Shown: positions 11,634 through 22,960, counted from the stretch's first letter. The stretch is 64,000 nt of DNA from Flaccisagitta enflata (GCA_965153355.1 OZ231128.1:37758001-37822000), one strand, 5' to 3'. Made by a program: numbers and translations. Notes: a model not told the origin generated them from the letters alone.

Positions 11634-11807
11634 AGTCGCATGCTACGCAACTCTACACCCCGCTTTGTTGGTCCGTCCGTCCGTCCGTCACACTTTACTT
11701 TTTTTTGCGGTCTATGGCCTCACTGCTCCTGCCCAAGTTCTTAAGTGACCTCAAATACAGCCCCTACCCACCCGCACGAGACTGGGGTGGCCGTGTATCC
11801 AGCCTTG
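11634..11807 (-). mobile_element. CAAGGCC-hairpin element, antisense
   Basis: The end AGTCGCATGCTACGCAACT (one mismatched pair) is followed by CTCTACACCCCGCTTTGTT, CACCCGCACGAGACTGGGG, TGGCCGTGTATCC and AGCCTTG. It shares a long interior with the copy at 7114-7310. Confidence 0.8.
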
Positions 11808-11865
11808 TTCAAATGACTTGTGTGATAATCATGTCTCGTGAAAAATTCATTTGTCAATCAAAAAA

Positions 11866-11998
11866 CAAGGCCAAGTAGGCCAATAAGGTGCGTGTGGATC
11901 GTCGAATGAATGCGTTACCAACCAACCGACCGACCGACCGACCAACTGACCGACCGACCAACGGACACAGCCAGTTATAGAGGTGCTTTGTCGCACCT
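11866..11998 (+). mobile_element. CAAGGCC-hairpin element, AGGTGC-stem subtype
   Basis: It begins CAAGGCCAAGTAGGCC and contains GAATGCGTTACC and GACCGACC repeats. It ends in AGGTGCTTTGTCGCACCT (perfect 6 bp stem) followed by A5. The same subtype, with about ten percent difference, is inserted at 59196-59310. Confidence 0.85.
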
Positions 11999-12049
11999 AA
12001 AAACCTCAATTGATTGATTGAGGAATGATCAAAATTCATTCAACTCAAT

Positions 12050-12119
12050 CACCACGGACTAACGGATGGACCGACGGACGGACAAAGCCTCTTATAGAGT
12101 TGCTTCTCCGCAACTTAAA
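12050..12119 (+). mobile_element. CAAGGCC-hairpin element, 5'-truncated, AGTTGC stem
   Basis: GGACCGACGGACGGACAAAG is followed by CCTCTTATAG and the hairpin AGTTGCTTCTCCGCAACT (perfect 6 bp stem), then TAAAA. The CAAGGCC start is missing. Confidence 0.75.
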
Positions 12120-12294
12120 AGTATTGATGAGAAACAGGAATGGTTGTTGAAGAAATGAATGGATCTGAATGACTGGCAAAGTTTCACGTGTCTGATTTAA
12201 TCGATGAGGGAATTAATTTTAAGGGGGTGTTTCTAGTAAGAGACAATCGCGTTTTTAACGGGCCACTCGGTCGCTCGAGATTCGAGAGAGAGAG

Positions 12295-12296
12295 TC

Positions 12297-12357
<61 letters not shown>
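12295..12357. repeat. (GA)n microsatellite
   Basis: About 60 bp of GA. Confidence 0.97.
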
Positions 12358-12358
<1 letters not shown>

Positions 12359-12369
12359 GGTCGCGGCCG

Positions 12370-12720
12370 CGGCATCGGCAGATGGGTAGTGGGGTTGGAA
12401 TTGGCAATGGAAAAAAAAACTGACAGAGTCGGCATCGGCATCGGCAGATGAATCTAGTCTATGTCGGCATCGGCATCGGCATCGGCATCGGCAAGGGGGG
12501 TAGGGGGGGTGTGAAGATAGAAATGGCATCAATAGAGAGAGGATGTTAAAGAGATGGAATGAGTTGGTAATAGTCTGTTTTATGTTGCATCGGCATCGGC
12601 ATCGGCATCGGCATCCACATTCACATGGGCCCCATGATTTCTCAGGTAAATTATTCATGGCTCTTCTTAGCTAATTAGTCCGGCTAATGCCCCTGCCCCC
12701 CAGGTTGGCATAGTATGGAC
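12370..12720. repeat. GGCATC repeats, inverted relative to 7.5-8.6 kb
   Basis: (GGCATC)n clusters lie at 12430-12450, 12464-12495 and 12589-12618. The block ends with GGCTAATGCCCCTGCCCCCC, the inverse of the edge at 7527-7552, which indicates an inverted copy of the repeat block. Confidence 0.75.
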
Positions 12721-13781
12721 GGTAGGGGATGGGAGATGGGGGTTGGGGGAGAATACCCACGCCTTACCCAAGAAACCGGATGATCACGAATAAAAAACAT
12801 CCTTGATGGTTGGTCATAGATCATTTGAGAATCACAAGGTATTCCATTTGTTTTTGACGTGATTTATAAAAAACAGAGGAATTACAAATTTTTTTTTTTC
12901 ATTGCATTTTTCTGAATACCAACAATTAATGATTAGATGTGAAACAATCAACAGCTTGTTAAGCTCTGACCCTGATTTAACTAATTTTGTGGCCGTAGGC
13001 TGGAGTGACAAAGCAGCTTGTCGTTTCGGTATTGCAAACATTTTGCTTTTTAGAAAAAACCTACTTAGTAAAGTTTTTAGCGGCATAATAATCGACCGCT
13101 TTCTCATCGCTGGTCAAAACTTGTGTCTTTTACAACTGTATGGCTATGTGGTTACTCTACAGTCTGAACAAACCAAGAGAGTTTTCAAAGATGTGAATTT
13201 TAGTAGAATTTACAAGCAGGATTCAAACCCGTGCCGAGATTCGCTCCCATTGTTTTACAAAGCATTTTTCGTGGGAAAGGAAAAACGACGGTAAAGATAG
13301 CGAAAGTCTCTGTCGTAAACTCTAATCTACCGGAAAGTAAGCTTATTACACTAGTGTCGCTCGTTTGAAAGCAGAATGGGTACATAAAGGAAAAGTCATT
13401 GGCCGTGAATCAAGGACGATTCCGCGTACACGCGATTCTTTGTAAAGGAATACAGACTTAACAGTCTTAGCGCCTGACTCAACACTTTGACGAACTCAGT
13501 TTAAGCTCATGAAATAAAAGATTTATATGTATTATACATAAAATGGATGTATCTGCTAAATCTGGGAAAACTACAATTGAACAAACTTACTTCTAAGCTA
13601 CAGTGATCTATATTGGAAGTAATGACGATACAAATACGCGCTGGTAATAATGAATTTTTCATCTTGCTAGTTAGTTGATTTGCAGAAACTGCTATTGCTT
13701 GGAAAGAAAAGATAAACAAGTCATCTTTCTCCATTTCACATTTCCGAGCCTCGGACTTGGGCACGCGGGAATAGATCATTA

Positions 13782-13833
<52 letters not shown>

Positions 13834-13870
13834 CTCCTCCTCCTCCTCCTCCTCCTCCTCCTCCTCTCTC

Positions 13871-13909
<39 letters not shown>

Positions 13910-13912
13910 CCC
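13782..13912. repeat. CT / CTC / CTGT compound microsatellite
   Basis: (CT)n 13782-13830 is followed by (CTC)n to 13867, (TGTC)n to 13890 and CT again. The paralogue (59907-60047) is pure CT, so the CTC and CTGT blocks arose or were lost after duplication. Confidence 0.95.
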
Positions 13913-14040
13913 CTCTCCCTTTTATTTTTGCTCGTTTGCTCACTGGCAGATTCTCTCACGCACGTTTTAATAGCGCAAGATCATGGCCGTTCATCGTTCC
14001 CTCTATTATTTTCTCTGTCTTCCTTTTGTTTGTCTGTTTT

Positions 14041-14116
14041 CTTGTCTGTCTGTCTGTCTGTCTGTCAGACTATCTGCTTGTCCGTCTGTTTGTCTGACTG
14101 TCTGTCTGTCTATCAT

Positions 14117-14168
<52 letters not shown>
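14041..14168. repeat. (CTGT)n and (CT)n microsatellites
   Basis: CTGT repeats at 14044-14112 are followed by CT at 14118-14168. Both also occur in the paralogue at 60175-60296. Confidence 0.95.
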
Positions 14169-14173
<5 letters not shown>

Positions 14174-14409
14174 CTCTCTTTTACGATAGTTTTTCTTTCC
14201 CCTCAAACGATTAAACAAATAGAATCGGCGTCTCCCCGCCCTTTGCAAGGACGCTGCCGGTTTCACGTGCCGGCGCCGTCTTTACGTTGTGCCAAGACGG
14301 CGCTCCAATGAAGGGCGCCCTGGAGGCGAAAATGTGAAGGACGTTCACTGATGCGTCACGGGGACTGCAGTTTCAAAACACACGGCATTCATTCTCTATT
14401 CAACAAAAA

Positions 14410-14616
14410 CAAGGCCAACTCGCAGGCGAGACTAACATTTAGAATGACTTAGAATGACTTGATACAGTAGTATACTTTTAAATAACCTAAAATGACATAA
14501 AGAAATAAAATTGATAAAAAAAAGTAAAAGTGTGACAAATCGACCGACCAACTGACCGACAGCCCGACCGATGGACGGACGGACAAAGCGGGGTGTAGAG
14601 TCGCGTGCATGTAACT
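14410..14616 (+). mobile_element. CAAGGCC-hairpin element
   Basis: It begins CAAGGCCAACTCGCAGGCGA. It ends GACCGACAGCCCGACC, GGACGGACGGACAAAGCGGG, GTGTAG and the decayed hairpin AGTCGCGTGCATGTAACT, followed by A5. The paralogous copy is at 60538-60744. Confidence 0.8.
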
Positions 14617-14941
14617 AAAAATCTAGAAAAAGACATGATTTGCGAGAAAGGTTTTAAGATCAGGCAGCTGTACATATATAATCATGCAGTTTTTCGTGAT
14701 ATTATCGACCGTGCCAGACACAGAGCTTTCTTCTCCACGTGTACGTAGATAACATCTCATTGTCTTATCGACACTTTCAAACATTAAAAAGCTATGAAGC
14801 CTATGAAGGAAGGGTGAAAAACCGTTTTCCGAGAAAAGTTCTTTTTCTTCTTTTTCTATATGTTGCTCTGCTAGTCGGTCCGTCCGTTGGTTTATTGGTC
14901 GGTTGGTTGGTCCAAAATATCATGGAAGATTAGTACTTTTT

Positions 14942-15160
14942 AGTGGCGGACACGCAACTCTATAAAAGGCTTTGTCTGATGGTCGATCGGTCTGTTGGTC
15001 ATTCTTTCAGTCTGTTGGTCCGTGTGCACAAGTTGAAATTTTGGTATCAAGTGTTTCAGATGCTTTCTCTTTATGTGTGTGGGGGGTAGTGGGGTTTTGG
15101 GGTGTGGATGGAAGTTGAACGCTCCTGTCCACCCGCTCACAACGATATTATGACCCCGCG
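14942..15160 (-). mobile_element. CAAGGCC-hairpin element, antisense, decayed right end
   Basis: TAGTGGCGGACACGCAACT is followed by CTATAAAAGGCTTTGTCTG, TCTGTTGGTCCG repeats and CTCCTGTCCACCCGCTCAC. The paralogue is at 61070-61288. Confidence 0.7.
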
Positions 15161-15639
15161 TCAGTTGTCGTCTTTTTCATACGTTTATAGGTCATTGTAA
15201 GGTATGTTAGTGTGTCCTGTAGTTTTTAAAGTACTGTTGTAGTGCCCCTGTCCAACCATCCACAACTTAGCCCTTAGAGCCCTTAGTGCCCTTTGTTCCT
15301 TTCTGATGCTCACAGTAATGTTTTCGTGACGTGTACAGCTAAACGTGACTCAATAGGTTGTTGTGTCAGACTGTCAGTGTGTTGGATAATCAGTCTGGTC
15401 TGTAAGTTTGTTGTTAGCGATTTCAAATGCCCCAACGCACCTCTATATCTGGTCATATCCATTGGTTGGTTGGTTGGGCGGTCACGCTACTCTTTGACAA
15501 CCTGCCCAGCGCCTATTGGCCCACTTGGCTTTGTTTGTTTGAAAGCGGATTTTAAACCATCCCCACCCAACAACATACAACCAAGAAAATTAGATGCCTT
15601 GTATCTCTATAAGAGAGTAGCTCTGTCAGTCTGATTGTA

Positions 15640-15802
15640 CGTTCGGAATGCTACCTGCTTTGTCCATTTGTTTGTCTGTTGGTACATGATACTTTGCTAT
15701 TTTTTCTTTTTTTTTTCACATTTGCGGGTAATTTTTGCATTACCTACACAACATACCCGTGACCACCTGCACGCGACTTGGGTAGCCATGTATCCGGCCT
15801 TG
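15640..15802 (-). mobile_element. CAAGGCC-hairpin element, antisense, next to an acceptor-like site
   Basis: A decayed left end (GTACGTTCGGAATGCTACC, TGCTTTGTCC) leads to ACCTGCACGCGACTTGGGTA, GCCATGTATCC and GGCCTTG. A pyrimidine tract and TTTTTTCAG follow 18 to 26 bases later. The paralogue is at about 61768-61923. Confidence 0.65.
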
Positions 15803-15828
15803 TTTACTTTTGCGTTTCCTTTTTTCAG

Positions 15829-15928
15829 ATCATTTCTTATATCGCCTTTTCAAGCATCAGCGAGTTTCAAGAAAAATCAGCTGTATGATGAATTGATAAA
15901 GAAGTCGAAGTCGATAAAAAGCGACTGA
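15829..15928 (+). CDS. Possible terminal exon, unknown protein
   Basis: After CCTTTTTTCAG an open frame runs SFLISPFQASASFKKNQLYD, then ELIKKSKSIKSD and TGA. The paralogue at 61956-62049 differs by a 6 bp in-frame deletion (ending KKSRKSD), which preserves the frame. I found no upstream exon to pair with it, and the segment is short, so this is weak. It could equally be chance. Confidence 0.25.
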
Positions 15929-16364
15929 TGTCAAATAACATAACAACTCTGCCATGAATCTATGAAAAAGAAAGTTTCTTATTTCGCTTTGAAGAACCTT
16001 TATACCGAGGTTGAAGAAAACATGAAGGGGAAAGCCACAACAACAGTTACTCACACTGGCGAAATGAATGATGAGCTGTCTTTGAGGTCTCCTTTGATAT
16101 CACAAATCCCTGACTTTTGTTTGTTAGAGTGTTTTAAGCTAGGGGGTAATGTATAAGAGCAAGGAGCGAGGTTAGGGATGGGGATGCGGCAAGGGATAGG
16201 CTGGGTTTTGTAGATTTGCACGGATACGTCTTCGTAGAGATTGCAGTGTATCATAATCTTGACCATGTCAACCCGGTGCAATAAATGGGCCTTGTCTTTT
16301 CTTTCCCTGTCCTAATACTATCTGTCAACAGGCAGGCGTGTATGTAAATCATTTCTGCCGAGTA

Positions 16365-16831
16365 CACGCCGTATCTTTTATAAGAACACGATTTTTTGAA
16401 CTGAGGCTCAGCGTTCTTATTTTTAACTAATTTTCAGCCTCAAACGTTCTTAATCTGTTCTTATTTTTGAAGCATTGGAGATTCTTTATCATAGTTGCTA
16501 GCTATTCATGTTCAATGAAATAAATGTACTTTAATCTCAGTCCGTACAAAATTTTGATTTTGTTTTTGATTTTGTGAGTTATGAATTATGATAAATGTAA
16601 CTGGTCTGTAAGGTTTGTAACGTCTGTAAGTTAACTGGTTTGTAATTGTTTAGGTTGGAAGATTCTGTGCAAATTTTTTATCTTTTCCATAAAAAATTCT
16701 ATAAGAATATAATTTAGAAAATATTTATTCCAAAATCTGAGCCTGAGCATGTTCTTAAGATGTTCTTATTTTTTCACCAAATCTGAGGCTGATGTTCTTA
16801 TAAACAGTGTTCTTAGACAAAATACAGCGTG
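16365..16831. mobile_element. TA-flanked MITE with CACGC/TAAGAACAC termini
   Basis: The left end CACGCCGTATCTTTTATAAG then AACAC and the right end (inverse of CACGCTGTATTTTGTCTAAG then AACAC) are bounded by TA at 16363-16364 and 16832-16833. Internal TAAGAAC and TTCTTA motifs relate it to the MITE at 9095-9519. The paralogue at 62486-62952 is nearly identical. Confidence 0.75.
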
Positions 16832-17561
16832 TAGCAAATATTATCAAGGAAAAAATCTTAGCAACACCTAGGAGTTTATGGGGATTATTATTGAAAATAT
16901 CATCTAATTAATCATTGTTATGATTTTTTGACCTTTTATTTCAATAACAATCAATCAATAACAATCCCAGCTAAATCTTGGCAAAGTGACTCTTTTAGTT
17001 TATTCACTTGGTAAAGCATAATCTTATTTGACAATTCATAAGAGATTTTGTTTCGCTGAAAGTTTCCATTGTTTTGCTTGTCATTTCTAAACGTTTACAA
17101 CCACAGAAACCAGATTGCGCTAATCTTGTAGATTTTTTGATGTAGATTAATCTGTGAGATAATTTAGATAAACTATGTCTATTCTTTTTTTTTTAACATC
17201 AAATCATATCTAGTTCCCCAATTGCCGAGTGGTCTAGCCGATTTCGCGTTTTCAATGGCTTGCACCGACTGAGATTTGTTTCACTGCACAAAGACTACTT
17301 TGCTAAGTTCATAACATTTTTTTGTATGTTTCTTTATTATCATGACAGATAAACAAACACCAGTTAGATGTTGTTGAGTAGTAAGGTTGTCCAACTTTCA
17401 TGATATGGATACGGGTTGATTTACTGTCTAACTGTCTAACTGCCGTACATGGAGCTCAACTGTTTGGGCCTTCCAGCTGATGAATAGCCAAGACAAGAAA
17501 GTTCACCCGTTCGAGTTCATGTTTTATGAATTCTTACGATTACAAGTATAAACAAATACGC
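16832..17561. other. 3' flank of GPCR, non-coding
   Basis: AT-rich sequence downstream of the receptor stop codon (the receptor is on the minus strand). Apart from the tRNA-like fragment at 17213-17280, I see no feature. Confidence 0.5.
17213..17285 (+). pseudogene. tRNA-like fragment (Leu/Ser D-arm)
   Basis: TTGCCGAGTGGTCTAGCCGA closely resembles the box A/D-arm of class II tRNAs (Leu, Ser). The rest (GATTTCGCGTTTTCAATGGC, then GACTGAGATTTGTTTCAC) does not fold into convincing anticodon and T arms. It is a tRNA pseudogene or a relic of a tRNA-derived SINE, repeated at 63332-63404. Confidence 0.3.
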
Positions 17562-18848
17562 TCACAATGCAGTTGATTGATTAGTTTCGGAAGAAACGGT
17601 CAAAACTGTCTCGTTTCTTCGTTGGACATTTCTCGTTTCGTCAAATTCGTCGTTATGACCGCGACTGTAGCATCTGCAGAAACAACAACAGCAACAGCAA
17701 AGGACCTGACACAGAGCGTGACGAAAATCTTTTGACAAACACGCGTAAATGATGATATTAATGGTTGAATTCACTAAGTTACAAACATTATTAGCAAATG
17801 TCAAATCTCTATATTCAAAACAAGACCCCGCCCCGTTGCTTAAAATCAAAACCTGTAAACAAATATCGGGGACCAGACAAGCGGAAGAAAAAATGACTAC
17901 AAGCAATATGATATTTTGAAAAGCTCGTATTGAAGGGGAAGATCGCTGTTTTGTTCGATAAATGATGAAAAAGGCCATGGGTGCCAAAACTAATGAAAAA
18001 ATGACGTCGAAGGGTAAGAAATCCATATCCAAAATGGTTTCTTTTTTTATCAAAAAACCAAAGGAAAAAATAAAGGCAGAGATAGCAAATAGGAACAGAC
18101 CCAACGATATACAGATCTCCTTAACAATGTCGTTCGGTCTTAGACGCATGATTTGGAAGTCGCGAACGTATCTTGCGCGTTGGTAAGTGATGACTACGGT
18201 CAGGCACCGGTTCCACGCTGTCAATACTTGAAAACAGCAATCCACTATTGCCGTCTCATCTGAGCGTCGAATTCCTCGGAGGCAACCGGCACAAAAAGGT
18301 TCACGTTCAGTGTCATTCACGTGGGTCACATTTTCGTATTTTCTAGCTTCCGTCATGTATTCGAAGCTCCAATTCCCCGTCACGTTTGAGTACGTCCAAG
18401 CTTCAGTGGGGTATGCGTTGAACATGAGGTTCGTCGTAATAAAGTATATAGTTGGGAGCACGTAAACACAAGCGTAAACCAGATCAGAAATAGCCAGTGC
18501 TATCATGTGAATTTGAAGAGTAGACCAAGACGTGGAGAAGGAAAAGGAGGAGGAGGAGGAGGCGGCGGGGGAAGAGGATGACAAAGGGCGTCTTTGTCGC
18601 CAAACGACGGCGATGATGAGAATGTTGAAGAAAAACGTAAACAGGGAAAGTGGCCCGGTAAGAGAGTCCACAGTTACACCAGAGCCATAAATGGCAGAAA
18701 CTGTAAAGATATCAGTTCATTATCGTTTTTTCATTTGACTGGGACTAAAACAATGGACATTCGTAACAATGTAAGTCTTACCTCGAGTCGGTAAACATGA
18801 AATAATCCCAATTACGCTGTATTTGACATTCAAAGCCATTTGCCGCAT
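17562..18848 (-). CDS. Rhodopsin-like GPCR, probably peptide-type, two exons
   Basis: This is a seven-transmembrane plasma-membrane receptor of 401 residues, joined from exon 1 (18848-18782) and exon 2 (18700-17562) on the minus strand. TM1 holds FFFNILIIAVVW with its conserved Asn, and TM2 holds ALAISDLVYA with the conserved Asp. TM3 ends WNRCLTVV in place of the DRY region. TM6 has CLVPD, and TM7 has NSTINIIIY in place of NPxxY, followed by SKDFRHAL (helix 8). An Asn/Ser in TM7 is common in invertebrate peptide-receptor-like families, so a peptide ligand is inferred, not shown. Oddities are a Ser-rich first intracellular loop (about 20 residues), a long first extracellular loop with four N-glycosylation sequons, no obvious Cys in extracellular loop 2, and a Cys cluster (CCCCCCFCRC) after helix 8 suited to palmitoylation. 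A second copy starts at the right window edge. The frame is intact and looks functional. Confidence 0.85.
18782..18848 (-). CDS. GPCR exon 1 (start codon exon)
   Basis: The exon-2 frame has no ATG before TM1; it runs back to an acceptor (ATCTTTACAG) at 18701. Upstream on the minus strand, an ATG at 18848 opens MRQMALNVKYSVIGIISCLP and then TR, ending at a strong donor (CTCGAG|GTAAGAC, boundary 18782/18781). The exon leaves one base, exon 2 supplies two, and the joined frame continues VSAIYGSGVTVDSLTGPLS into TM1. A second in-frame Met is three codons downstream. The 81-base intron (18701-18781) is short. Confidence 0.75.
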
Positions 18849-19101
18849 TTTATTGTTCTTTTCATTTGTTAATTGAAATATCAGAATAATCTTTTTTTGG
18901 AAAGGATTATCAGGGAAGATCGAGGAAATAAAAGATCCAGAAAAGCCGTCAGAATTTGATATTTATTCTTTGCCAATTAATGACATTTTTCATGTAGGTA
19001 ACTGCTTGCTACGTGCTTTGTCACACTCAGACATGACAGATTTTACGATTGTTTCAGACGAGATTCAATTTTTGAAAATGATTTAATAGTTTTAACTATT
19101 A
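18849..19101. other. 5' flank of GPCR
   Basis: This is AT-rich sequence upstream of the receptor start codon and presumably holds its promoter and 5'UTR. I cannot point to a specific promoter motif. Confidence 0.35.
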
Positions 19102-19272
19102 TGTCGCGTGCACGCGACTCAACAACCCGCTCTGTCCGTCAGTCGGTCGGTCCGTCGGTGCGTCGGTCCGTCTTTCGGTCGGTCCGTCTTTCAGTCGGTC
19201 CATCACGCTTAGCTTTTTTTCGCCGCCCCTGCCCAACTTCACGCAACTAAGGTAGCCGTGTATCCGGCCTTG
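19102..19272 (-). mobile_element. CAAGGCC-hairpin element, antisense, perfect palindromic end
   Basis: The terminus GTCGCGTGCACGCGAC is a perfect 16 bp palindrome. TCAACAACCCGCTCTGTCCG, repeated TCGGTCGGTCCGTC and CAACTTCACGCAACTAAGG follow, then GTAGCCGTGTATCC and GGCCTTG. Confidence 0.85.
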
Positions 19273-19450
19273 TTTACGTTGCGGCTGGCTTGATCTACCG
19301 TATCTGCTTGGGATTTGAATAATGATACTGAGTCTATAGACTGGTTTTTATTATTGATCTACCACCCGAGTAGTCTTCTGATGGCTCTGACAGTAGCATT
19401 TCCAAGTAGGAGAACAACTTTCCTAATGTTGGTAAACAAAATTTTTTTTC

Positions 19451-19620
19451 AGTTGACTTTCTAACCCGCTATGTCGGTCGGTCCGTCCGTCCGTCACACT
19501 TTTTCGGCGTTTACGAGCGTTTTTCGCATTACCGCTCCTGCCCTAATGCTTGGTTAGGCTTTTGTATCACTGCCCCTGCCCACCCGCACGCAACTAGGGT
19601 AGCCGTGTATCCGGCCGTGT
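19451..19620 (-). mobile_element. CAAGGCC-hairpin element, antisense, hairpin lost
   Basis: The left end has decayed to AGTTGACTTTCTAACC. The interior GGTCGGTCCGTCCGTCC, CCGCACGCAACTAGGGTAGC and GTGTATCCGGCCGTG are well preserved. Confidence 0.8.
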
Positions 19621-19854
19621 TGTCTTTTAACTTGAACTTGTTATTGAATGCCATGCTCTTCTCCGGGCAAGTTTGAATTAGGCTGGAAACGCGTCTTCGC
19701 TTGCAGTGGCCAGTGTGTGGAAAGGTACCTTTAGGTACCTTTAGGTAGGCAGGGGCACTCATTTTTAGATGCGTGCCTCTTTGAGAGGGTGTGTCCCTTG
19801 GTCTGAATGTCTGTCTGTCTGAATGTCTGAGTGTCACGCGAAATTTTTTAAATG

Positions 19855-20115
19855 CGATTTCTCTTTATGTCTCTTCATGTCTCCTCTTGTCTCTTACACT
19901 TCTTATGTCTCTTTTGTTTCTTTTGTCTCTTTTGTTTCTCATGGCTCCTATATGTCTCCTACATCTCTTATGTCTCTTATGTCTCTTACGTCTCTTATGT
20001 CTTTAAAATTTCATATGTCTCCTATGTATCTTATGTCTCTCATATGTTTCTTCATGTCTCTTAATCTCTCATCTTGCTTCCTCATGTCTCCTCATGTCTC
20101 TTTAGGTCTCCATGT
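19855..20115. repeat. TCTCTTATG minisatellite
   Basis: Degenerate 9-12 bp units (ATGTCTCTT, CTCTTATGT) occur about 22 times and are followed by a G-rich GGGGTGTGGGGAGGC repeat at 20130-20290. Frames through it give artificial Met/Ser/Leu strings. Confidence 0.9.
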
Positions 20116-20290
20116 CCCTTCATTTGTGGGGAGGAGGTGTGGGGGGTAGGGAGGCGTGTGGGGGTGTGGGGAGGCATGGGGGTTGGGGAGGCGTGGGGGG
20201 TGGGGAGGCATGAGGAGGTGGGTAGCCGTGGGGGTTGGGGGGGGGGCGTTGGGGGGACGGGTGGGGGAGAGTAAGGAGGGGGGTGAGGGA

Positions 20291-21140
20291 GTAATCAGTT
20301 TATTTTTTTCTCTTCATCTCAATATCTTTATATCTTCATATCATTATATCTTAATATCTTTGTACCTTAATAATTTGTATCTTGATATCTTACTTCTAAA
20401 GAAGACGCATCTATTGGACATCTCTTGGCCTTGTTTTAAAAACAGAGATATGCCTTGTAGAACTTTAAACTTATTTCCTTGATAGTATTCTCCCCTAGCA
20501 CCTGCCAATTATTTAGAGCCTGCCTCATTACCTCTCTCTTCCACTCCAAGACCGGCAGTGGCTCTTGCGCCCGTTAGTAGGGCAACGTCAAGTAAGCACT
20601 AAGCACTAAGCAGTGTCAACTTGAGAAGTCACCTCACGGTTTGCACTGGGCATCGTTGAGGATTTTCTGATCTCAAAAAACATTGAAATATGTTGATTAG
20701 GATCCTTCGAAAATGAAAGTTTTTTGGTTATAGGCTTTACATTCATCCAAACTTACGTCAATAAAATAGTAGATGAATATCAAATCGCATCATATGGCTT
20801 TAAATGCTTGAATACCTATCATCAGGGAACTGAATTCTCTATTATGAGAAGCCAGAGGGCCAGAGGAAGAATCATAAGGACTGCAATATGCAAATTTCTT
20901 TTTGTCACAAGCCAGTGGTTACATAGCCATTGCATACGTGTGCATACATTCTTTTTCATTTTCTATCTCATACGGAAGCTGCCGAGACGCCCACTAATAT
21001 GCCGAGTAGCGGCGCTACTAGCTACTCATGATATGCATGCTTTTGGTGGCACATGTAAAATAAATGTGACATAATGCCCCAGGTTGGTTAGGTAACTTAG
21101 GTTTGTTGTCCAGCTCTCATGGATGTATTCCAATACTCAC
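20291..21140. other. Stretch without supported gene
   Basis: There are TATCTT-rich repeats at 20318-20395, then unique-looking sequence. The longest open frame is 20724-21074 on the plus strand (116 codons), without recognisable motifs, conserved domain or splice context. I do not call it. Confidence 0.4.
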
Positions 21141-21676
<536 letters not shown>

Positions 21677-21891
21677 ATGCAAGCACAGACTTGTGCATGC
21701 ACGTACACACTTGAACGCGCTTATTCACCAACTCCCAAAGTTATCACCTTGAAAGAGGTGGAGAGCGTAAAGTTGGCGTCTAAAATTAAAATTCCTTTGC
21801 TTAGAATAGAGATGCTTTGTTCTCAGCTCAGTGTCTGTCTTTCCATGTCTGCCTTTCATTGTTCCTGAAAGTTTTTTCTTGAGAAAATAAA

Positions 21892-21896
<5 letters not shown>

Positions 21897-21973
<77 letters not shown>
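21897..21973. repeat. (GA)n microsatellite
   Basis: 77 bp of GA. Confidence 0.98.
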
Positions 21974-21978
<5 letters not shown>

Positions 21979-22960
21979 GGCATGCTCTTTTCCAAAGTTT
22001 CACTAACCTAGGGGGCGATATCAGCGGAGGTAAAAAAGCGCGCTCGAAAAAGATTTTTAGTAATTTTGCTAAAGTGAGGACGCTGAATAAAACTGTGGAA
22101 ATCAAAAGTCTTCAGCATTACTCGTTTTGATGTTTTACAAACTTTTTTCTTCGAAGAATTGGGAAAAAAAGGTAACACTTATTCTACGACTTCTTTCTAA
22201 AACTCATCTCCACCGACATTTTCACCAAGTCAGAGTTAGCTTTGCAATGTATCATTACGCGTTGAGAAAGAGAGACAGACTGGCTAAAACCAACAAGTAA
22301 ATGGACCAACAGATGAGATGATACGCAGACAATCCATTACTACACCTAAAGTGGGTGTGACCACATGCTGCGGTCAGTGCGACGCAATTTGGCGCCGCGT
22401 AAAAAAAAGTTAATGTGAAAGGTAACGCATGTGCGCAACTCTCTACAGCATAGAGACATGAAAAATCGCACCATAAAAATCACCATTACCTACATCTTCA
22501 TGCGAGTAAGGAAGTAGATCTAGAAAGAAAAGTGAAATATCTTCCAAACCTATTAAGTGACATCGATAAAAAAAAGATTGACCATAAAACATATGAAATA
22601 CTATAGATTAAAAAAAAGTATGACTGTCTGTGCATAAGTTCACCTTTATGTCCCCAGACTTTAACTTTGAGCGCATGAACAGAAAATTGTATGAGATATC
22701 ATGTCAATCGATTTGATATTAAAAATCGGGGGTGCATGGATCTCTAGATTTTTGGACGGAATCCAAAGCAGAACTTCACGATCTAGCTACCGATGTCATT
22801 GCCGGAATTTTAGAAGCTAGCGTTTGGCCGTGGTGATTTTATCTTACACGCAGTTGAATTTGATTTCAGAGGAGAATCTGAAATGTTGAGATCTACGAGC
22901 TCACCTTTTTCCAGCCCTAACTAACCCTCTTCCTCTCTCATGTCGTTTTCTGTTCTTTCC
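21974..22960. other. Unique-looking stretch, no gene seen
   Basis: AT-rich sequence with frequent stops in all frames. No splice-flanked open frame, RNA gene or repeat structure was recognised. Confidence 0.4.

Larger units (their letters stand above)
12803..18000. repeat. Segmental duplication, left block part 2 (partner 58475-64000+)
   Basis: The block matches 58475 to the window end in direct orientation. From 12803 to about 13500 the copies differ by roughly ten percent with indels. From about 13605 (59725) onward I count only about six substitutions plus microsatellite-length and small indel changes over 4.4 kb. The highly similar part includes the C-terminal half of the GPCR. Confidence 0.9.

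Noticed and set aside
13205-13250. tRNA T-arm-like sequence on the minus strand (GGGTTTGAATCCTGC)
   Set aside because: Box B is plausible, but no box A or foldable tRNA body lies upstream. Not called.
12902-13294. 130-codon plus-strand open frame
   Set aside because: The paralogous segment at 58.56-58.97 kb has frame-breaking indels and stops, and no motif is recognisable.
20724-21074. 116-codon plus-strand open frame
   Set aside because: No motif, no splice or start support; compatible with chance in unique sequence.
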